Shown piece after piece: positions 27,341-36,942 of a DNA stretch of 64,000 nt. The notes below the pieces were generated by a model. The model worked only from the letters and a program-made list of their open reading frames with translations, searched no databases and was not told where the DNA came from. How positions within the stretch are numbered: the stretch's first letter is position 1; each line of letters starts with the position of its first letter. The DNA is from Bombella sp. ESL0385 (GTDB lineage: Bacteria; Pseudomonadota; Alphaproteobacteria; Acetobacterales; Acetobacteraceae), in the NCBI RefSeq assembly GCF_009725755.1, contig NZ_WNIJ01000001.1:62001-126000 (forward strand), given 5' to 3'. A program made the position numbers and the translations under genes.

Positions 27341-28138
27341 ATGGCAGATGCGAGACATGTATTAGTCACAGGGGGTACGTCCGGCATTGGGCTTGCCATC
27401 GCACAGGCCTTTGCGAAGGAGGGAGACCATCTCATCCTGATAGGCAGCAGCCCGGAGCGTGACTACACAAAGGCCGTACAAGCTGTTGAGGCCGCAGGTA
27501 AAGCCGCTGGGCATGATGTGCGCGTCTGCGCTCATGGGGTGAATATTACGGACTTCCCAGCGGTAAAAGCCCTATTGGCAGAGATTGCCGCAAAGGTAGG
27601 GACGTTGGATGTCGTGGTTCATTCCGCCGGGGTGTTTTTTGAGACACCCATTACGGATGAAACACCTGAAGCCTTTGATAAAATGATGAGCATTAATGTC
27701 AGCGGCATGTGGCATGTTGTGCAGGCCTCCCTCCCTTATATTCGGCGTAAGAAAGGCCATGTTCATGGGGGGAAGATTGTGGCGATTTCCTCCATTTGTG
27801 GCTTTTACAGCTTTGCCGGTTATGCCGCTTATGCTGCCAGTAAGGCCGCGGCTACCGCCCTTGTGCGTAGCCTTGCTTTAGAGCTTGGGCCGCTAGGTAT
27901 TAACATTAATGCCGTTGAGCCGGGCCGGGTTAAGACCTCCATGCATGATGCGTTGATAAACGACCCCACAAAGGCAGAGGCGTTGCAGGCTGTGGCAGAG
28001 GCCAACCCCAGCAAGCGGACTTTCTCCACCCCTGAGGATATTGCGGCGGTTGTGCTGTTCCTTGCTGGCCCCGGGGCTGTGGCGATGCATGGCTCGGCCA
28101 TTGTGGTGGATGAGGGGACATCTCTCGGCCTCGTCTAA
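27341..28138 (+). CDS. Short-chain dehydrogenase/reductase
   Basis: A classical SDR of 265 residues. The cofactor motif TGGTSGIG is at about residues 9-16, the HSAG motif (NNAG variant) follows, and the catalytic Ser (ISSICG) and YAASK are present, with the late PGRV segment. Substrate and NAD/NADP preference are not evident. GGGAG lies seven bases before ATG 27341; earlier in-frame starts have poorer sites. It sits after pcoB but is probably independent. Confidence 0.9.
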   Translation: MADARHVLVTGGTSGIGLAIAQAFAKEGDHLILIGSSPERDYTKAVQAVEAAGKAAGHDVRVCAHGVNITDFPAVKALLAEIAAKVGTLDVVVHSAGVFFETPITDETPEAFDKMMSINVSGMWHVVQASLPYIRRKKGHVHGGKIVAISSICGFYSFAGYAAYAASKAAATALVRSLALELGPLGININAVEPGRVKTSMHDALINDPTKAEALQAVAEANPSKRTFSTPEDIAAVVLFLAGPGAVAMHGSAIVVDEGTSLGLV

Positions 28139-28193
28139 GGCGGTTGGTCTGCCCCCATAATGAGGCTGGAGGCCTTTCACGCTGCCAAGAATG

Positions 28194-28222
28194 CTTGAAA
28201 GCGGGGGAGGCCTCTCCCATAT
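28194..28222 (+). promoter_or_regulatory. Heat-shock (RpoH/sigma-32) promoter for htpG
   Basis: CTTGAAA (28194-28200) followed after 15 bases by CCCATAT (28216-28222) matches the sigma-32 consensus -35 and -10 elements almost perfectly. It lies about 85 bases before the htpG start and is followed by no other gene, so htpG is the expected target. Confidence 0.78.
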
Positions 28223-28308
28223 CTGCTCCATCTTTTTGCGGTAGAGCAGGCGGCCGCCGAAGATGAAGCCTGTTTGGAGTCTGCCATTTTGGAGGAGTGC
28301 AACGCATC

Positions 28309-30183
28309 ATGAGTGATGGCAAAAATGCAGCGGAGATGAAGCAGCATAGTTTTAGTGCTGAGGTCGGGCAGCTGCTTGATTTGGTTGTTCATTCTTTATA
28401 TTCCGACCGGGAAATCTTCCTGCGTGAGCTTGTGGCGAATGCGGCTGATGCGATGGATAAACGCCGCTTTGAGGCTTTAACGAGCCCTGCATTATCCCTG
28501 CCAGAGGCCCCGTCTATCCATATCAAGGCGGATAAAAAGGCCAAAACCATCACGCTCTCTGATGACGGATTGGGGATGAGCCCGGAGGAGTTGACCCAAA
28601 ATCTGGGGACGATTGCCCGCTCTGGCACCAAAGCGTTTGGAGAGAAGCTGAGCAACGCCAAGCCGGAGGACCGCCCTAATCTGATTGGTCAGTTTGGCGT
28701 GGGATTCTATTCGGCCTTTATGGTGGCTGATAAGGTGGATGTGATTTCCCGCCGGGCGGGGGAGGATGTGGCTGCCCGCTGGGTGTCGGAAGGTAAAGGC
28801 TCTTACAGCCTTGGCCCTGCTGAGCGCGCGCATGCGGGGACAGATATTACCCTCCATATTAAAGATGATGCGGAGGAGTTTTTAGACCCGTGGCGTTTGC
28901 GCAGCATTATCCGTAAATGGGCTGACCATATCGCATGGCCAGTCGTGCTGCATGAGCCGGATGAGGATGGTAAGGAGAAGGAAGAAACCATCAATGAGGG
29001 CAAGGCCCTCTGGTTGCGTCCAAAATCCGAGATTACGTCTGAGGATTATACTGAGTTCTACCGCCATACAGCCCGCGCTTTTGATGAGCCTTATGCGACC
29101 CTGCATTGGAAGGCCGAAGGCACGGTGGAGTTTGCTTCTCTGTTGTTCCTCCCCGGTGCGCGCCCGTTCGATTTTATGGAGCAGAGTAGCCGGGAGAGCC
29201 GGATTCACCTGCATGTAAGGCGTATGTTCATCACGGATGAGGCCAATTTGGTGCCGAACTGGCTGCGCTTTGTCCAAGGTGTGGTTGATACGGATGACCT
29301 CCCCTTGAATGTCTCGCGTGAGATGCTGCAATCCACCCCTGTATTGGCACGCATCCGCAAGGCGGTGACCAAACGTGTTATCAGCGAGGTTAAAAAACGC
29401 GCGCAGGAAGGTGGTGAGGCCTTTACTGGCTTTTGGAATAATTTTGGCCTCGTGATTAAGGAAGGGCTATGGGAGGATTCCGAACATCGGCAGGAGATTG
29501 CGGAGTTTGCTCGCTTCCATTCCACTCATGATGATGAACTGACAACGCTGGATGATTATATCAGCCGGATGAAGCCAGAGCAGGAGACCATCTATTATCT
29601 CGTTGGGGATAATCTGAATGCTCTCAAGGCCTCCGCCCAGCTAGAGGGCTTCCGTGCTCGTGGGTTGGAGGTGCTGTTGCTCTCTGATGCTGTGGATAGC
29701 TTCTGGCCAGACCGCCTTCATTCTTACAAAGACAAGACCTTCCGCTCTGTCGCGCAGGCTCATGGTGAGTTGGAGAAGTTCGCTCTAGAGGCGGAGGAGC
29801 AAGGGGATGCAGCTAATGTTGAAAAACTAACCCCCGCTCTGAAGGATGCTCTTGGTGAGGCTGTGAAGGAGGTACGCAGCACTGTACGCCTGACAGGGAG
29901 TGCGGTGGTATTGGCCAGCGAAGGCGGGCCGGATTTAGCCATGCAACGCCTTATGCGTCGCTCTGGGCAGGAAATGCCCGCCCTGCCCCCGGTCTTGGAG
30001 ATTAACCCCCGTCATCCTCTCATTCGCGCTCTGGCAGAGCGTGCGGAGAAGGGCGAGAGCGTTGCAGAACATGCCCGTATTCTGCTGGACCTCGCTCGTG
30101 TGCAGGAAGGTGAGGCCCTCCCCGACCCCAGTGGCTTCGCCCGTACACTCGCAGGCCTGCTCGCTGGGACTGTGACGGCCTAA
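28309..30183 (+). CDS. htpG: Molecular chaperone HtpG (Hsp90)
   Basis: Bacterial Hsp90, an ATP-dependent dimeric chaperone of the cytoplasm, 624 residues. GHKL ATPase motifs are visible: [14 protein letters not shown] (where Hsp90 usually has E-x-x-x-N-A/S-x-D), DDGLGMS, and [15 protein letters not shown]. The middle domain has [12 protein letters not shown] with the catalytic-loop Arg. GGAGGA lies 12 bases before ATG 28309; GTG 28297 overlaps it. A heat-shock promoter precedes and an intrinsic terminator follows, so it is a single-gene unit. Confidence 0.97.
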   Translation: MSDGKNAAEMKQHSFSAEVGQLLDLVVHSLYSDREIFLRELVANAADAMDKRRFEALTSPALSLPEAPSIHIKADKKAKTITLSDDGLGMSPEELTQNLGTIARSGTKAFGEKLSNAKPEDRPNLIGQFGVGFYSAFMVADKVDVISRRAGEDVAARWVSEGKGSYSLGPAERAHAGTDITLHIKDDAEEFLDPWRLRSIIRKWADHIAWPVVLHEPDEDGKEKEETINEGKALWLRPKSEITSEDYTEFYRHTARAFDEPYATLHWKAEGTVEFASLLFLPGARPFDFMEQSSRESRIHLHVRRMFITDEANLVPNWLRFVQGVVDTDDLPLNVSREMLQSTPVLARIRKAVTKRVISEVKKRAQEGGEAFTGFWNNFGLVIKEGLWEDSEHRQEIAEFARFHSTHDDELTTLDDYISRMKPEQETIYYLVGDNLNALKASAQLEGFRARGLEVLLLSDAVDSFWPDRLHSYKDKTFRSVAQAHGELEKFALEAEEQGDAANVEKLTPALKDALGEAVKEVRSTVRLTGSAVVLASEGGPDLAMQRLMRRSGQEMPALPPVLEINPRHPLIRALAERAEKGESVAEHARILLDLARVQEGEALPDPSGFARTLAGLLAGTVTA

Positions 30184-30210
30184 CGATTAAGGCCGTATGA
30201 TACGGAGAAA

Positions 30211-30240
30211 GGCACGTCTTTTGGGGCGTGCCTTTTCTTT
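30211..30240 (+). terminator. Intrinsic terminator after htpG
   Basis: GGCACG and CGTGCC form a stem around a ten-base loop, followed directly by a T-rich run (TTTTCTTT). It starts 28 bases after the htpG stop and abuts the end of the convergent gene. Confidence 0.85.
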
Positions 30241-30733
30241 ATGGTTCATCCAAAAGGGCAGGCAGAACCTCTTTGAGACTGCGGGAAGCGTTCTGGCTGT
30301 TATGGCGGAGTTGTGTGAGGATGGCCGCATCCTCGGCCAAGGAGAGCTTCTCAGCTAAGAGTAAGAGCAGGGCGAGGGATGTTCTTAGGCGGGCGAGATA
30401 GCCTGCAATATCAAGCATGACCCCTAATAGATGCGTTGCCTGTTCCCCTGTGGGGAAGCAGGTCACCACTGTATCAAGCAGACCCGATAATGTATCGGAC
30501 TCGTTGCGTGGTTTCTCCCCATGTTGGCGGAGGCGATGGCTGATTTGCCGTTCTTGCTCCTTATTTTGCTCCAAAATGGTGGTGATCCAATGTTGCAAGG
30601 TCGGTGGGGCAGCGGGGCGGCTTAGTAATTCGAGCAAGTATTCCCGTACAATAGATGTCAGGCTGAGATGCTCATGGAGACGTTCTATATAAAGAGCAGC
30701 AATGGGGGAGGATTTAGCAAAAGAGCGCGGCAC
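30239..30733 (-). CDS. Hypothetical all-helical protein (possibly ferritin-like/DUF892-related)
   Basis: A 164-residue protein predicted to be a helical bundle. The C-terminal part (ARLRTSLALLLLLAEKLSLAEDAAILTQL, then a short linker and LKEVLPALLDE) recalls the last helices of YciE/YciF-type DUF892 proteins, but I do not see their iron ligands, so the link is tentative. It lies 8 bases downstream of the SBF transporter gene on the same strand, probably co-transcribed. Function unknown. Confidence 0.6.
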   Translation of the reverse strand: MPRSFAKSSPIAALYIERLHEHLSLTSIVREYLLELLSRPAAPPTLQHWITTILEQNKEQERQISHRLRQHGEKPRNESDTLSGLLDTVVTCFPTGEQATHLLGVMLDIAGYLARLRTSLALLLLLAEKLSLAEDAAILTQLRHNSQNASRSLKEVLPALLDEP

Positions 30734-30741
30734 TGTGACCT

Positions 30742-31704
30742 CTATTGGGGGCGGTTAGCGTAATGGCGGGCGAGAACAGTACAGATAAATAATTGTATTT
30801 GATGAAAAATCATCAAAGGCAGGACAACAATACCTGCCCCGCTAGGGAAAATAACATTCGCCATCGGCACCCCTGAGGCGAGCGATTTTTTAGACCCGCA
30901 AAATTGCAGGGCGATATTATCCTCAATGGATTGCTTCATACCGTGGCCTAAGAGGAAGGTGAGGGTAAGGGTAAGGGCGAGGAGGAGTGTATCGACCAAC
31001 CCAACCCCCAATAAGGTGAGGAGCGGGACGCGATGCCACAAGCCTTGCAGCACGGCAACACTAAACGCCGCATAGACCATCACGATGATGGAGCCTCTAT
31101 CTGAAAAAGAGAGAAGAATCTTATGGCGGCGCACGATGGGACCAACCCATGGTTGTAGAATCTGCCCTGCAATAAAGGGCAGAAGAAGCTCTTGGGCGAC
31201 ATTAAGGACAGTCTGCACGCCAGAGCCGCCATGGCTGCGATGGAGGAGGAGGCTCGTTAATAACGGTGTGAAAAGAATCCCCAAGATATTGGAGACAGTC
31301 GCAGCACAAATAGCGGCAGGGACATTACCGCGCGCAATAGAGGTAAGGGCAATGGAGGATTGTACAGTCGAAGGTAAGCAGCATAAAAAGAGGACCCCTA
31401 TCCAGAGGTCAGGGCCTAAAAATCCCGTGGGGGAGAGTAGATGGCAGAGCGCATAAAGCCCCACACCAAGGAGGGGGAACAGCGCAAAGCTCACGAGGAG
31501 CGTGCTGCCTTGTAACCTCCAATTACGGATACTCTCAACTAAAGCAGAGCGTTGCAGCTTTGCTCCCTGGAAGAAGAACATCAAAATAACAAGCAGTGAT
31601 GTTAAGCGGGAGAGCCAAGGTTGCCATGTGGGAGGGCAGGGGAGAAAGGAGGCTAACAGGACAGCGGCGATGAGGCTCATTAAAAAAGGGTCGGGACGTC
31701 TCAT
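30742..31704 (-). CDS. SBF-like (bile acid:sodium symporter) family transporter
   Basis: A 320-residue protein with about ten helices. The segments FLCCLPSTVQSSIALTSIARGN and FCGSKKSLASGVPMANVIF are characteristic of SBF-like CPA-superfamily transporters (YfeH type). They move organic anions with a cation gradient; the substrate here is unknown. ATG 31704 has AGGAG eight bases upstream; an upstream frame of 40 residues is unlikely. Confidence 0.85.
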   Translation of the reverse strand: MRRPDPFLMSLIAAVLLASFLPCPPTWQPWLSRLTSLLVILMFFFQGAKLQRSALVESIRNWRLQGSTLLVSFALFPLLGVGLYALCHLLSPTGFLGPDLWIGVLFLCCLPSTVQSSIALTSIARGNVPAAICAATVSNILGILFTPLLTSLLLHRSHGGSGVQTVLNVAQELLLPFIAGQILQPWVGPIVRRHKILLSFSDRGSIIVMVYAAFSVAVLQGLWHRVPLLTLLGVGLVDTLLLALTLTLTFLLGHGMKQSIEDNIALQFCGSKKSLASGVPMANVIFPSGAGIVVLPLMIFHQIQLFICTVLARHYANRPQ

Positions 31705-31926
31705 AAGGCTGGCTCCTGCAAAGCAACGAGGCGAATTGCGGTGAGAAAGACGGTAGAGCAGATTAGCCGCGCTGCCAATGTGTAGAGCAAAAAGGGGAGA
31801 CCATCTGTCTAAAGATTCATCCACAGGGATGCGTAAACAACTTGCAAGAAGGGGCCTTAAAAGGGCATTTTCCCTTCGAGCTTAAAGATGGGTCATGCCC
31901 TAATAAAGCGAGGGAGAGGTCAAAGA

Positions 31927-33816
31927 ATGACCGTTAATCGACGTATGGTTTTAGGATCATTTCTGGCAGCAGGGGCTTTTATGGGCGGTAAAGTGCGCGC
32001 AGCAGAGGGGGGCGGGTCTAACGCTGCACCGGCTCAGCCTAATAACGCCCATGCGGAGCCGGGTAATGCAACGGCACCTGTCCCTCAGCATGTGCATGAG
32101 ACGGTGGCGGACCAACAATATCGGCCTAAGATCCATTTCTCCCCTCCAAAGGGTTTTATGAATGACCCTAATGGGCTGATTTTTGATGGGCGATATTACC
32201 ATCTCTATTATCAGCATAACCCCTTTGGGCCTTATGCTGGGCATGTGCATTGGGGTCATGCTGTGAGTACGGACCTCTATACGTGGCAGGACCTCCCGAT
32301 TGCGATTCATGAGACAGAAGCCGGGGAGGCTTATAGCGGGTGTGCGATTTTAGATAGGGATAATCGCTCTGGCCTTTTTCCTGCACGAACGCAGGATAAA
32401 CCACAGCCCGGCTCTGTCGAGACAGCCGCACAAAAAGCCGCGCGTCTTCTGGAGGGTAAGGGAGAGCAAGACCAACGAGAGATTGATCGCCTCGCTGTAG
32501 GGCCTCTGCAGGGGCATCAAAAGTCTGAGTATTTAGCCGCCCTAAGGGATGATCCTGTGGCAGGGAAGGATGTTCCTGTCCCGATGGCACCGGCTTTGCC
32601 GCCTATGGCTGGTGGGTTAGTGGCAATTTACACGCGGGCAACGCCACAAAGACAGACGCAATATCTCGCATGGAGCCCTGATGGCGGGCAGACCTTGAAG
32701 GATTATGAAGGCAATCCCGTGCTGGATATTGGGCATAATTCCTTCCGCGACCCGAAAGTGTTTTGGCACGGTCCGACTGAAAAATGGGTTATGGTCGTGG
32801 TCCGCTCCCGCGAGCATAAGGTCTCCTTTTATGGTTCCTTTGACCTAAAACATTGGATGCATTTGAGCGACTTTGGTCCTTCCGGCATTACCGGGGTGGA
32901 TTATGAATGTCCGGCCCTGGCGGAGGTCGAGGTTGAGGGTGAAGCCCCCGGTGAGAAACGCTGGGTGTTGTTTGTGTCTATCAACCCCGGTGGGCCACAA
33001 GGGGGGAGCATAACACAATATTTTGTCGGGCAGTTTGATGGCGAGCGTTTCATCCCAGATGATACGATTGTGGACCTTACGGATTTCGGCAAAGATAGTT
33101 ACGCGCTTCAGACCTATGAGAACATGCCGGGGAAGCAAACTGTCTATATCGCTTGGCTAGATAATTGGCAGTATTGCGAGGAACTGCCCAATAAAAGCTG
33201 GCGCGGTATTATGACCCTGCCGCGGAAAGTGGTGTTACGGCGGGATACGGCTGGGTGGCTGCGTATCGCCCAAAACCCGTATAAGTTGGAAGCCTTGCGT
33301 AAGGCGGCGATCCCTTTCCCGCTCTCACGGCTAGAGGCGCAGAGCAGTCGGCAAGTGGCCATCCCTGCTGGGGAGGCGATAGAGTTGGTTTTAGATGCAG
33401 CGTTGGAGGAACGTCATAACAGCAATCTGCCCGATGGTGAGCAAGGGCGCGCAGGGCGTTTTGTTGTGGTGTTCTCTAACCGGCAAGGGGAGAGTTTAAG
33501 CATTGGGTTTGATGGCTTCTCCTGCCAATTATGGCTTGATAGAAGTAATCTACATGGCTTTAGCCATCCCTTCTTTACCGGGACGTTCTCCTCTGCACTC
33601 GTGCCCGGTAGTCGGCGGTTTAAGCTGCGGATTGTGTTGGATGCTAGCACGCTAGAAGTCTTTGCGAATGAGGGCATGTCCGTTGGCACAGCCCTCATCT
33701 ATCCCGCTAACCCACTTGAGACACTCAGTGTGCAGGTCACTAACGCCGCAGCGGTGATTCACAAGCTAGAGCTTTACCCATTACGCCAAACGGTCAGCCG
33801 ATTGGAGCAAAATTAA
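31927..33816 (+). CDS. Secreted GH32 fructan/sucrose hydrolase (levanase-like)
   Basis: A 629-residue glycoside hydrolase family 32 enzyme with a twin-arginine-like signal (NRRMVLGSFLAAGAFMGGKVRA). The nucleophile Asp80 is in FMNDPNG, Asp275 in FRDPKV and acid/base Glu327 in ECPAL; a five-bladed propeller is followed by the C-terminal beta-sandwich (LEVFANEG). It would release fructose from levan, inulin or sucrose outside the cytoplasm. An insert of roughly 65-75 residues (about 150-225), rich in Gln/Ala/Arg, separates SGLFP from GGLVAIYT, where close homologs usually have a short loop. GGGAGAGG precedes ATG 31927. Confidence 0.92.
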   Translation: MTVNRRMVLGSFLAAGAFMGGKVRAAEGGGSNAAPAQPNNAHAEPGNATAPVPQHVHETVADQQYRPKIHFSPPKGFMNDPNGLIFDGRYYHLYYQHNPFGPYAGHVHWGHAVSTDLYTWQDLPIAIHETEAGEAYSGCAILDRDNRSGLFPARTQDKPQPGSVETAAQKAARLLEGKGEQDQREIDRLAVGPLQGHQKSEYLAALRDDPVAGKDVPVPMAPALPPMAGGLVAIYTRATPQRQTQYLAWSPDGGQTLKDYEGNPVLDIGHNSFRDPKVFWHGPTEKWVMVVVRSREHKVSFYGSFDLKHWMHLSDFGPSGITGVDYECPALAEVEVEGEAPGEKRWVLFVSINPGGPQGGSITQYFVGQFDGERFIPDDTIVDLTDFGKDSYALQTYENMPGKQTVYIAWLDNWQYCEELPNKSWRGIMTLPRKVVLRRDTAGWLRIAQNPYKLEALRKAAIPFPLSRLEAQSSRQVAIPAGEAIELVLDAALEERHNSNLPDGEQGRAGRFVVVFSNRQGESLSIGFDGFSCQLWLDRSNLHGFSHPFFTGTFSSALVPGSRRFKLRIVLDASTLEVFANEGMSVGTALIYPANPLETLSVQVTNAAAVIHKLELYPLRQTVSRLEQN

Positions 33817-33820
33817 AGAC

Positions 33821-34687
33821 TTAAATAACAGCGAGCGGTATCTTGCGGTGTGGTGGGGGGAAAGCGGCATCAAGAGCCTGTAAATCTGCGTGGGTGAGGA
33901 TAATCTCCTGCGCAGTGAGGTTAAGGGCTTGGTGATGTGGTGTGCCTGCTTTGGGGATGGCGATCATATTTTGGCGGCGTAACACCCATGCAAGGGCAAT
34001 TTGCGCGGGGGTAGCGGGGCCGTGTGTGGTCTCATGTCGTTGGGCAATCTCATGGAGGAGCGGGTGTTTTAACAAGGCTCCCCCCTGCCCGATAGGGCAA
34101 TAAGCCATTGAGACGATATGCGCTGTCTCATTATGGGGGAGGAGGTCATATTCCGTCCCTCGATAGTCGAGACTATAGAGAATCTGATTAACTGCGGGGC
34201 GGAACTTATGAGCAAGGAGGGGCTTCATATCCTCCGTATCGAAGTTTGAGACACCCCATCCCCCAATGAGACCGCGTTTTTTAAGGGTCTCGAAAGCGCG
34301 ATGTGTTTCCTCAAAAGGGATGGCACTGGGCCAATGGAGGAGATAGAGGTCCAAATAATCGGTATTCAGATGGCGTAGGGAGCGTTCGCACGCTTCTTGC
34401 GTACCTTTGTAAGAGGCGTGGCTGGGGAGAACTTTGCTGATGAGGAAGGCCTTATCACGCCGCCCATTTATAGCCTCGCCAATAACAGCTTCCGCACGGC
34501 CTTGGCCGTACATTTCTGCGGTATCAATAATATTTAGGCCTGCCTCTAACCCCATTTGCAAGCTGCGAATCTCATCTGCTCGGTGGGCAGGGTTGTCGCC
34601 CATGCGCCATGTGCCCATCCCTAGAGCAGGGAGGGAGGTGCCATTAAGGGTAATAGTGGGGGCTGAAGGCGTTGTCATAAGGGGCAT
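33821..34687 (-). CDS. Aldo/keto reductase
   Basis: A 288-residue NADPH-dependent AKR. The catalytic tetrad is traceable: Asp and Tyr in IIDTAEMYGQG, Lys in LISKVLP and His in YLLHWP. The phosphate-binding end AIPKAGTPHHQALNL is also seen. Substrate unknown; such enzymes in acetic acid bacteria reduce sugars, aldehydes or ketoacids. It is convergent with the GH32 gene, with four bases between stops. Confidence 0.92.
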   Translation of the reverse strand: MPLMTTPSAPTITLNGTSLPALGMGTWRMGDNPAHRADEIRSLQMGLEAGLNIIDTAEMYGQGRAEAVIGEAINGRRDKAFLISKVLPSHASYKGTQEACERSLRHLNTDYLDLYLLHWPSAIPFEETHRAFETLKKRGLIGGWGVSNFDTEDMKPLLAHKFRPAVNQILYSLDYRGTEYDLLPHNETAHIVSMAYCPIGQGGALLKHPLLHEIAQRHETTHGPATPAQIALAWVLRRQNMIAIPKAGTPHHQALNLTAQEIILTHADLQALDAAFPPPHRKIPLAVI

Positions 34688-34843
34688 CTCCTAAAGCGTG
34701 GAGAGGCGAATCCTCATAGACACGCTTTGATGGAGATAGGTAAGCGCAGCATGAGGACAGGGGAAAGAGAAAGCCCAGCATGTCTGTTATGCCCATCCTG
34801 CGGCACATAAAGCACTAGAACAAGATTTTTAAGGGGAATTAAA

Positions 34844-34919
34844 TGGTGCCCAAGGGCGGGATCGAACCACCGACACTGCGATTTTCAGTCGCATGCTCTA
34901 CCAACTGAGCTACTTGGGC
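34844..34919 (-). tRNA. tRNA-Phe (anticodon GAA)
   Basis: A 76-base minus-strand cloverleaf: acceptor GCCCAAG/CTTGGGC, D arm GCTC/GAGC, anticodon stem TGCGA/TCGCA with loop CTGAAAA, T arm GGTGG/CCGCC with TTCGATC, discriminator A and encoded CCA. It sits in the otherwise empty 34688-35035 gap between the aldo/keto reductase gene and yacG. Confidence 0.97.
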
Positions 34920-35035
34920 ACCGGGCCGAGCAGGAATCCCGCTCGGCTATGGGAAGGGGTTTACCCTATGGATGAGGGGGGATCAACCCTCTTTGGTGAA
35001 GAAAGTGTGATGAGCATGAGGCCAAGCCGCAGGGC

Positions 35036-35236
35036 TTATTGAGGGGAAGGCTCTTGGGCGAGGCGTATGGCTGCGACTTCTGCCTCGGTGAGGTCGGCAG
35101 GGTCATTATCTTGGCGGAAGGAAGGGGTACGATACGCGCCTTTAAACCAGCGTCCTAAATCGACATCAGCACAACGCTGGGAGCAAAAGGGGCGGAAGCG
35201 GGTTTGGGTTGGTTTATGGCAGATAGGGCAGCTCAT
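35036..35236 (-). CDS. yacG: DNA gyrase inhibitor / zinc-binding protein YacG
   Basis: A 66-residue YacG protein. The four zinc ligands are in CPIC and FCSQRC, followed by the family phrase DLGRWFKGAYRTP. In E. coli YacG binds GyrB and blocks DNA binding. ATG 35236 has GGAG six bases upstream and overlaps the stop of the RNase E/G gene (ATGA). It is last in the infA-maf-rng-yacG string on the minus strand. Confidence 0.92.
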   Translation of the reverse strand: MSCPICHKPTQTRFRPFCSQRCADVDLGRWFKGAYRTPSFRQDNDPADLTEAEVAAIRLAQEPSPQ

Positions 35237-36306
35237 GAAAGGCTCCAGCATGATGATGGAGGGAGAGGACGGCTATGGAGTGTAAGGCGTTGGCCAGTAG
35301 CATGGAAGAGGTCATCCAAAGCGATGGGGTCGGCTTTTAGCGCATGGATAATGGCTGGTGGGGCAAAAAGCTGCTCGCCTTTAAGACCCTCTGTCAGGAT
35401 GCGTTGGAGGATGGCAAGGCCTTGCCCGTGCGGGGAGTGGTGGAGCTCATGCAATGGGGCACGGCGGCGGGGGCGGGTGATCTCTAGTAAGCCGCTGGGG
35501 GTTATGCCGGTAATGCGCGGGGAGAGTGGGTCATGCTCCTGCGTGGCCGCTTTGTGGAGGAAGGGCACTAAGGCGGGGCGTTTGGCACTGCGTACACCGG
35601 CGGGGTCGATGAGAATCGGGCCAGAGAGGGTACGCAGTTTAATCTCCCGGAGTAGGGCGGGGAAGCAGGCTAGATTCGCTGCAAAATCGGGCTGTTGTTG
35701 GGCGTCTAAATCGATCGCTGTGAGGGCAGGGGTGGGGGTGATATGTGCGATGAGGGGGCCAAGAAGGGCCGTGGGAGCGTATAAAGCGGCCCAATCGGCC
35801 TCTAACACATCATCAAAACTACGGCGAACACGCTCTAAACGCGGGTGCAGAGTGGCAGGCAGGCGTGCGGCCAAGGCGGCATTATCGACTAAAATAGGGC
35901 AGTCCGCCGGGGTATGTTGGAGAATATCCTCTAAAGGGGTGGGGCCGCGTTTTAAAAGGCGCGGTGTATGGCCTGGTGTCATCCCAGTTGGTAGGGGGGC
36001 GACTTTAAGGCGGAGGCCTTTCCCATTTTGGGCGGCGCGCGTAATCTGCCCGCAGAGGAGGCTCCCTTCTGGGGGAAGTTTACGTCCCTTTATAAAGCCT
36101 GTTTGCGTGGTAGCAGGCCCAGCCTCCCCGGCGAGTTCAACAAAAGCACCGTCAAGGGCAGGTGCATGGGCGGTAATGCGGACAAGATGCACATCCCCCC
36201 AGCCATCTGGCGCGCCGGGCCGCCAAAGAGCGGCATCCTGGAGAATGTCGTCTTTAAGGAAGGCGATTCGGATTTCCCCGGGGGAGCTTGCTAGGCGGAG
36301 TTCCAT
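35233..36306 (-). CDS. Ribonuclease E/G family protein
   Basis: A 357-residue member of the RNase E/G family, single-strand endonucleases that cut AU-rich RNA. The S1-like start (GAFVELAGEAG) and the two catalytic Asp contexts (LTAIDLDAQ and ILIDPAG) are visible. It is much shorter than E. coli RNase G and lacks a recognisable zinc-link CPxC, as in the compact form found between maf and yacG in many alphaproteobacteria. It starts 8 bases after the maf stop. Confidence 0.88.
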   Translation of the reverse strand: MELRLASSPGEIRIAFLKDDILQDAALWRPGAPDGWGDVHLVRITAHAPALDGAFVELAGEAGPATTQTGFIKGRKLPPEGSLLCGQITRAAQNGKGLRLKVAPLPTGMTPGHTPRLLKRGPTPLEDILQHTPADCPILVDNAALAARLPATLHPRLERVRRSFDDVLEADWAALYAPTALLGPLIAHITPTPALTAIDLDAQQQPDFAANLACFPALLREIKLRTLSGPILIDPAGVRSAKRPALVPFLHKAATQEHDPLSPRITGITPSGLLEITRPRRRAPLHELHHSPHGQGLAILQRILTEGLKGEQLFAPPAIIHALKADPIALDDLFHATGQRLTLHSRPLPPSSCWSLS

Positions 36307-36313
36307 AACGGGA

Positions 36314-36934
36314 TTAATCCACCCATTTTTGCCCCGCAGGGAGGGGTTGGCCCCGCAGGAGTTGCACCATCTCAAATAAAGGAAGGCCAATGACGCCAGA
36401 GGGGCTACCGCCAACTTGTCGAATAAAAGCCGCCGCTTGCCCTTGGAGGGCATATCCCCCCGCTTTGCCTTGCCAATCCCCCCTGTGAATGAGGGCTTCG
36501 ATCTGCTGAGGGGTGAGGCGGTTGAAGGTCACAGAGCTCTCGACCACGCGTTCGCAATAATGGCCTTCTGGCCATTCTGGCGTAGGCTGGCAGACGATGG
36601 CGGTAAAGACTTTATGGCGGCGGCCAGAAAGGAGAGTGAGGCAGCGGCGGGCTGTCTCTTCATCCTCGGCTTTGGGGAGGATGCGCCGCCCAGCGGCCAC
36701 AACCGTATCAGCCCCAATGATAAGGGCTGGTTTTCCATATTGATGGGCATGATGAGTGGCTTTTGTGCGGGCAAGCCTGAGCGCATAGGGGCGGGGGAGC
36801 TCGCCCTTATGGGGGGTCTCATCCAGATTGGCTGGGCAGATGGCATCTGGCTCTACCCCGATTTGGCGGAGGAGAGCGATACGGCGCGGGGAGGCGGAGG
36901 CCAGCACAAGGGCAGGCCGAGATGACGCAGCCAT
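36314..36934 (-). CDS. Maf-family nucleotide pyrophosphatase (second copy)
   Basis: A 206-residue Maf protein with the canonical SASPRR start motif, the conserved ETP, GADTVV and the late GKAGGYALQG region, which together suit the dTTP/UTP-type (YhdE) subgroup. It therefore differs in subgroup from the paralog at 14434-15024. It sits between infA and the RNase E/G gene, an arrangement common in alphaproteobacteria. Confidence 0.92.
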   Translation of the reverse strand: MAASSRPALVLASASPRRIALLRQIGVEPDAICPANLDETPHKGELPRPYALRLARTKATHHAHQYGKPALIIGADTVVAAGRRILPKAEDEETARRCLTLLSGRRHKVFTAIVCQPTPEWPEGHYCERVVESSVTFNRLTPQQIEALIHRGDWQGKAGGYALQGQAAAFIRQVGGSPSGVIGLPLFEMVQLLRGQPLPAGQKWVD

Positions 36935-36942
36935 GAAAACGC

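Noticed and set aside
35204-36379. A 391-residue plus-strand open frame
   Set aside because: It is antisense to the RNase E/G gene, has a low-complexity Arg/Ser/Ala-rich translation, no domain and no ribosome site. The opposing frame is clearly the real gene.
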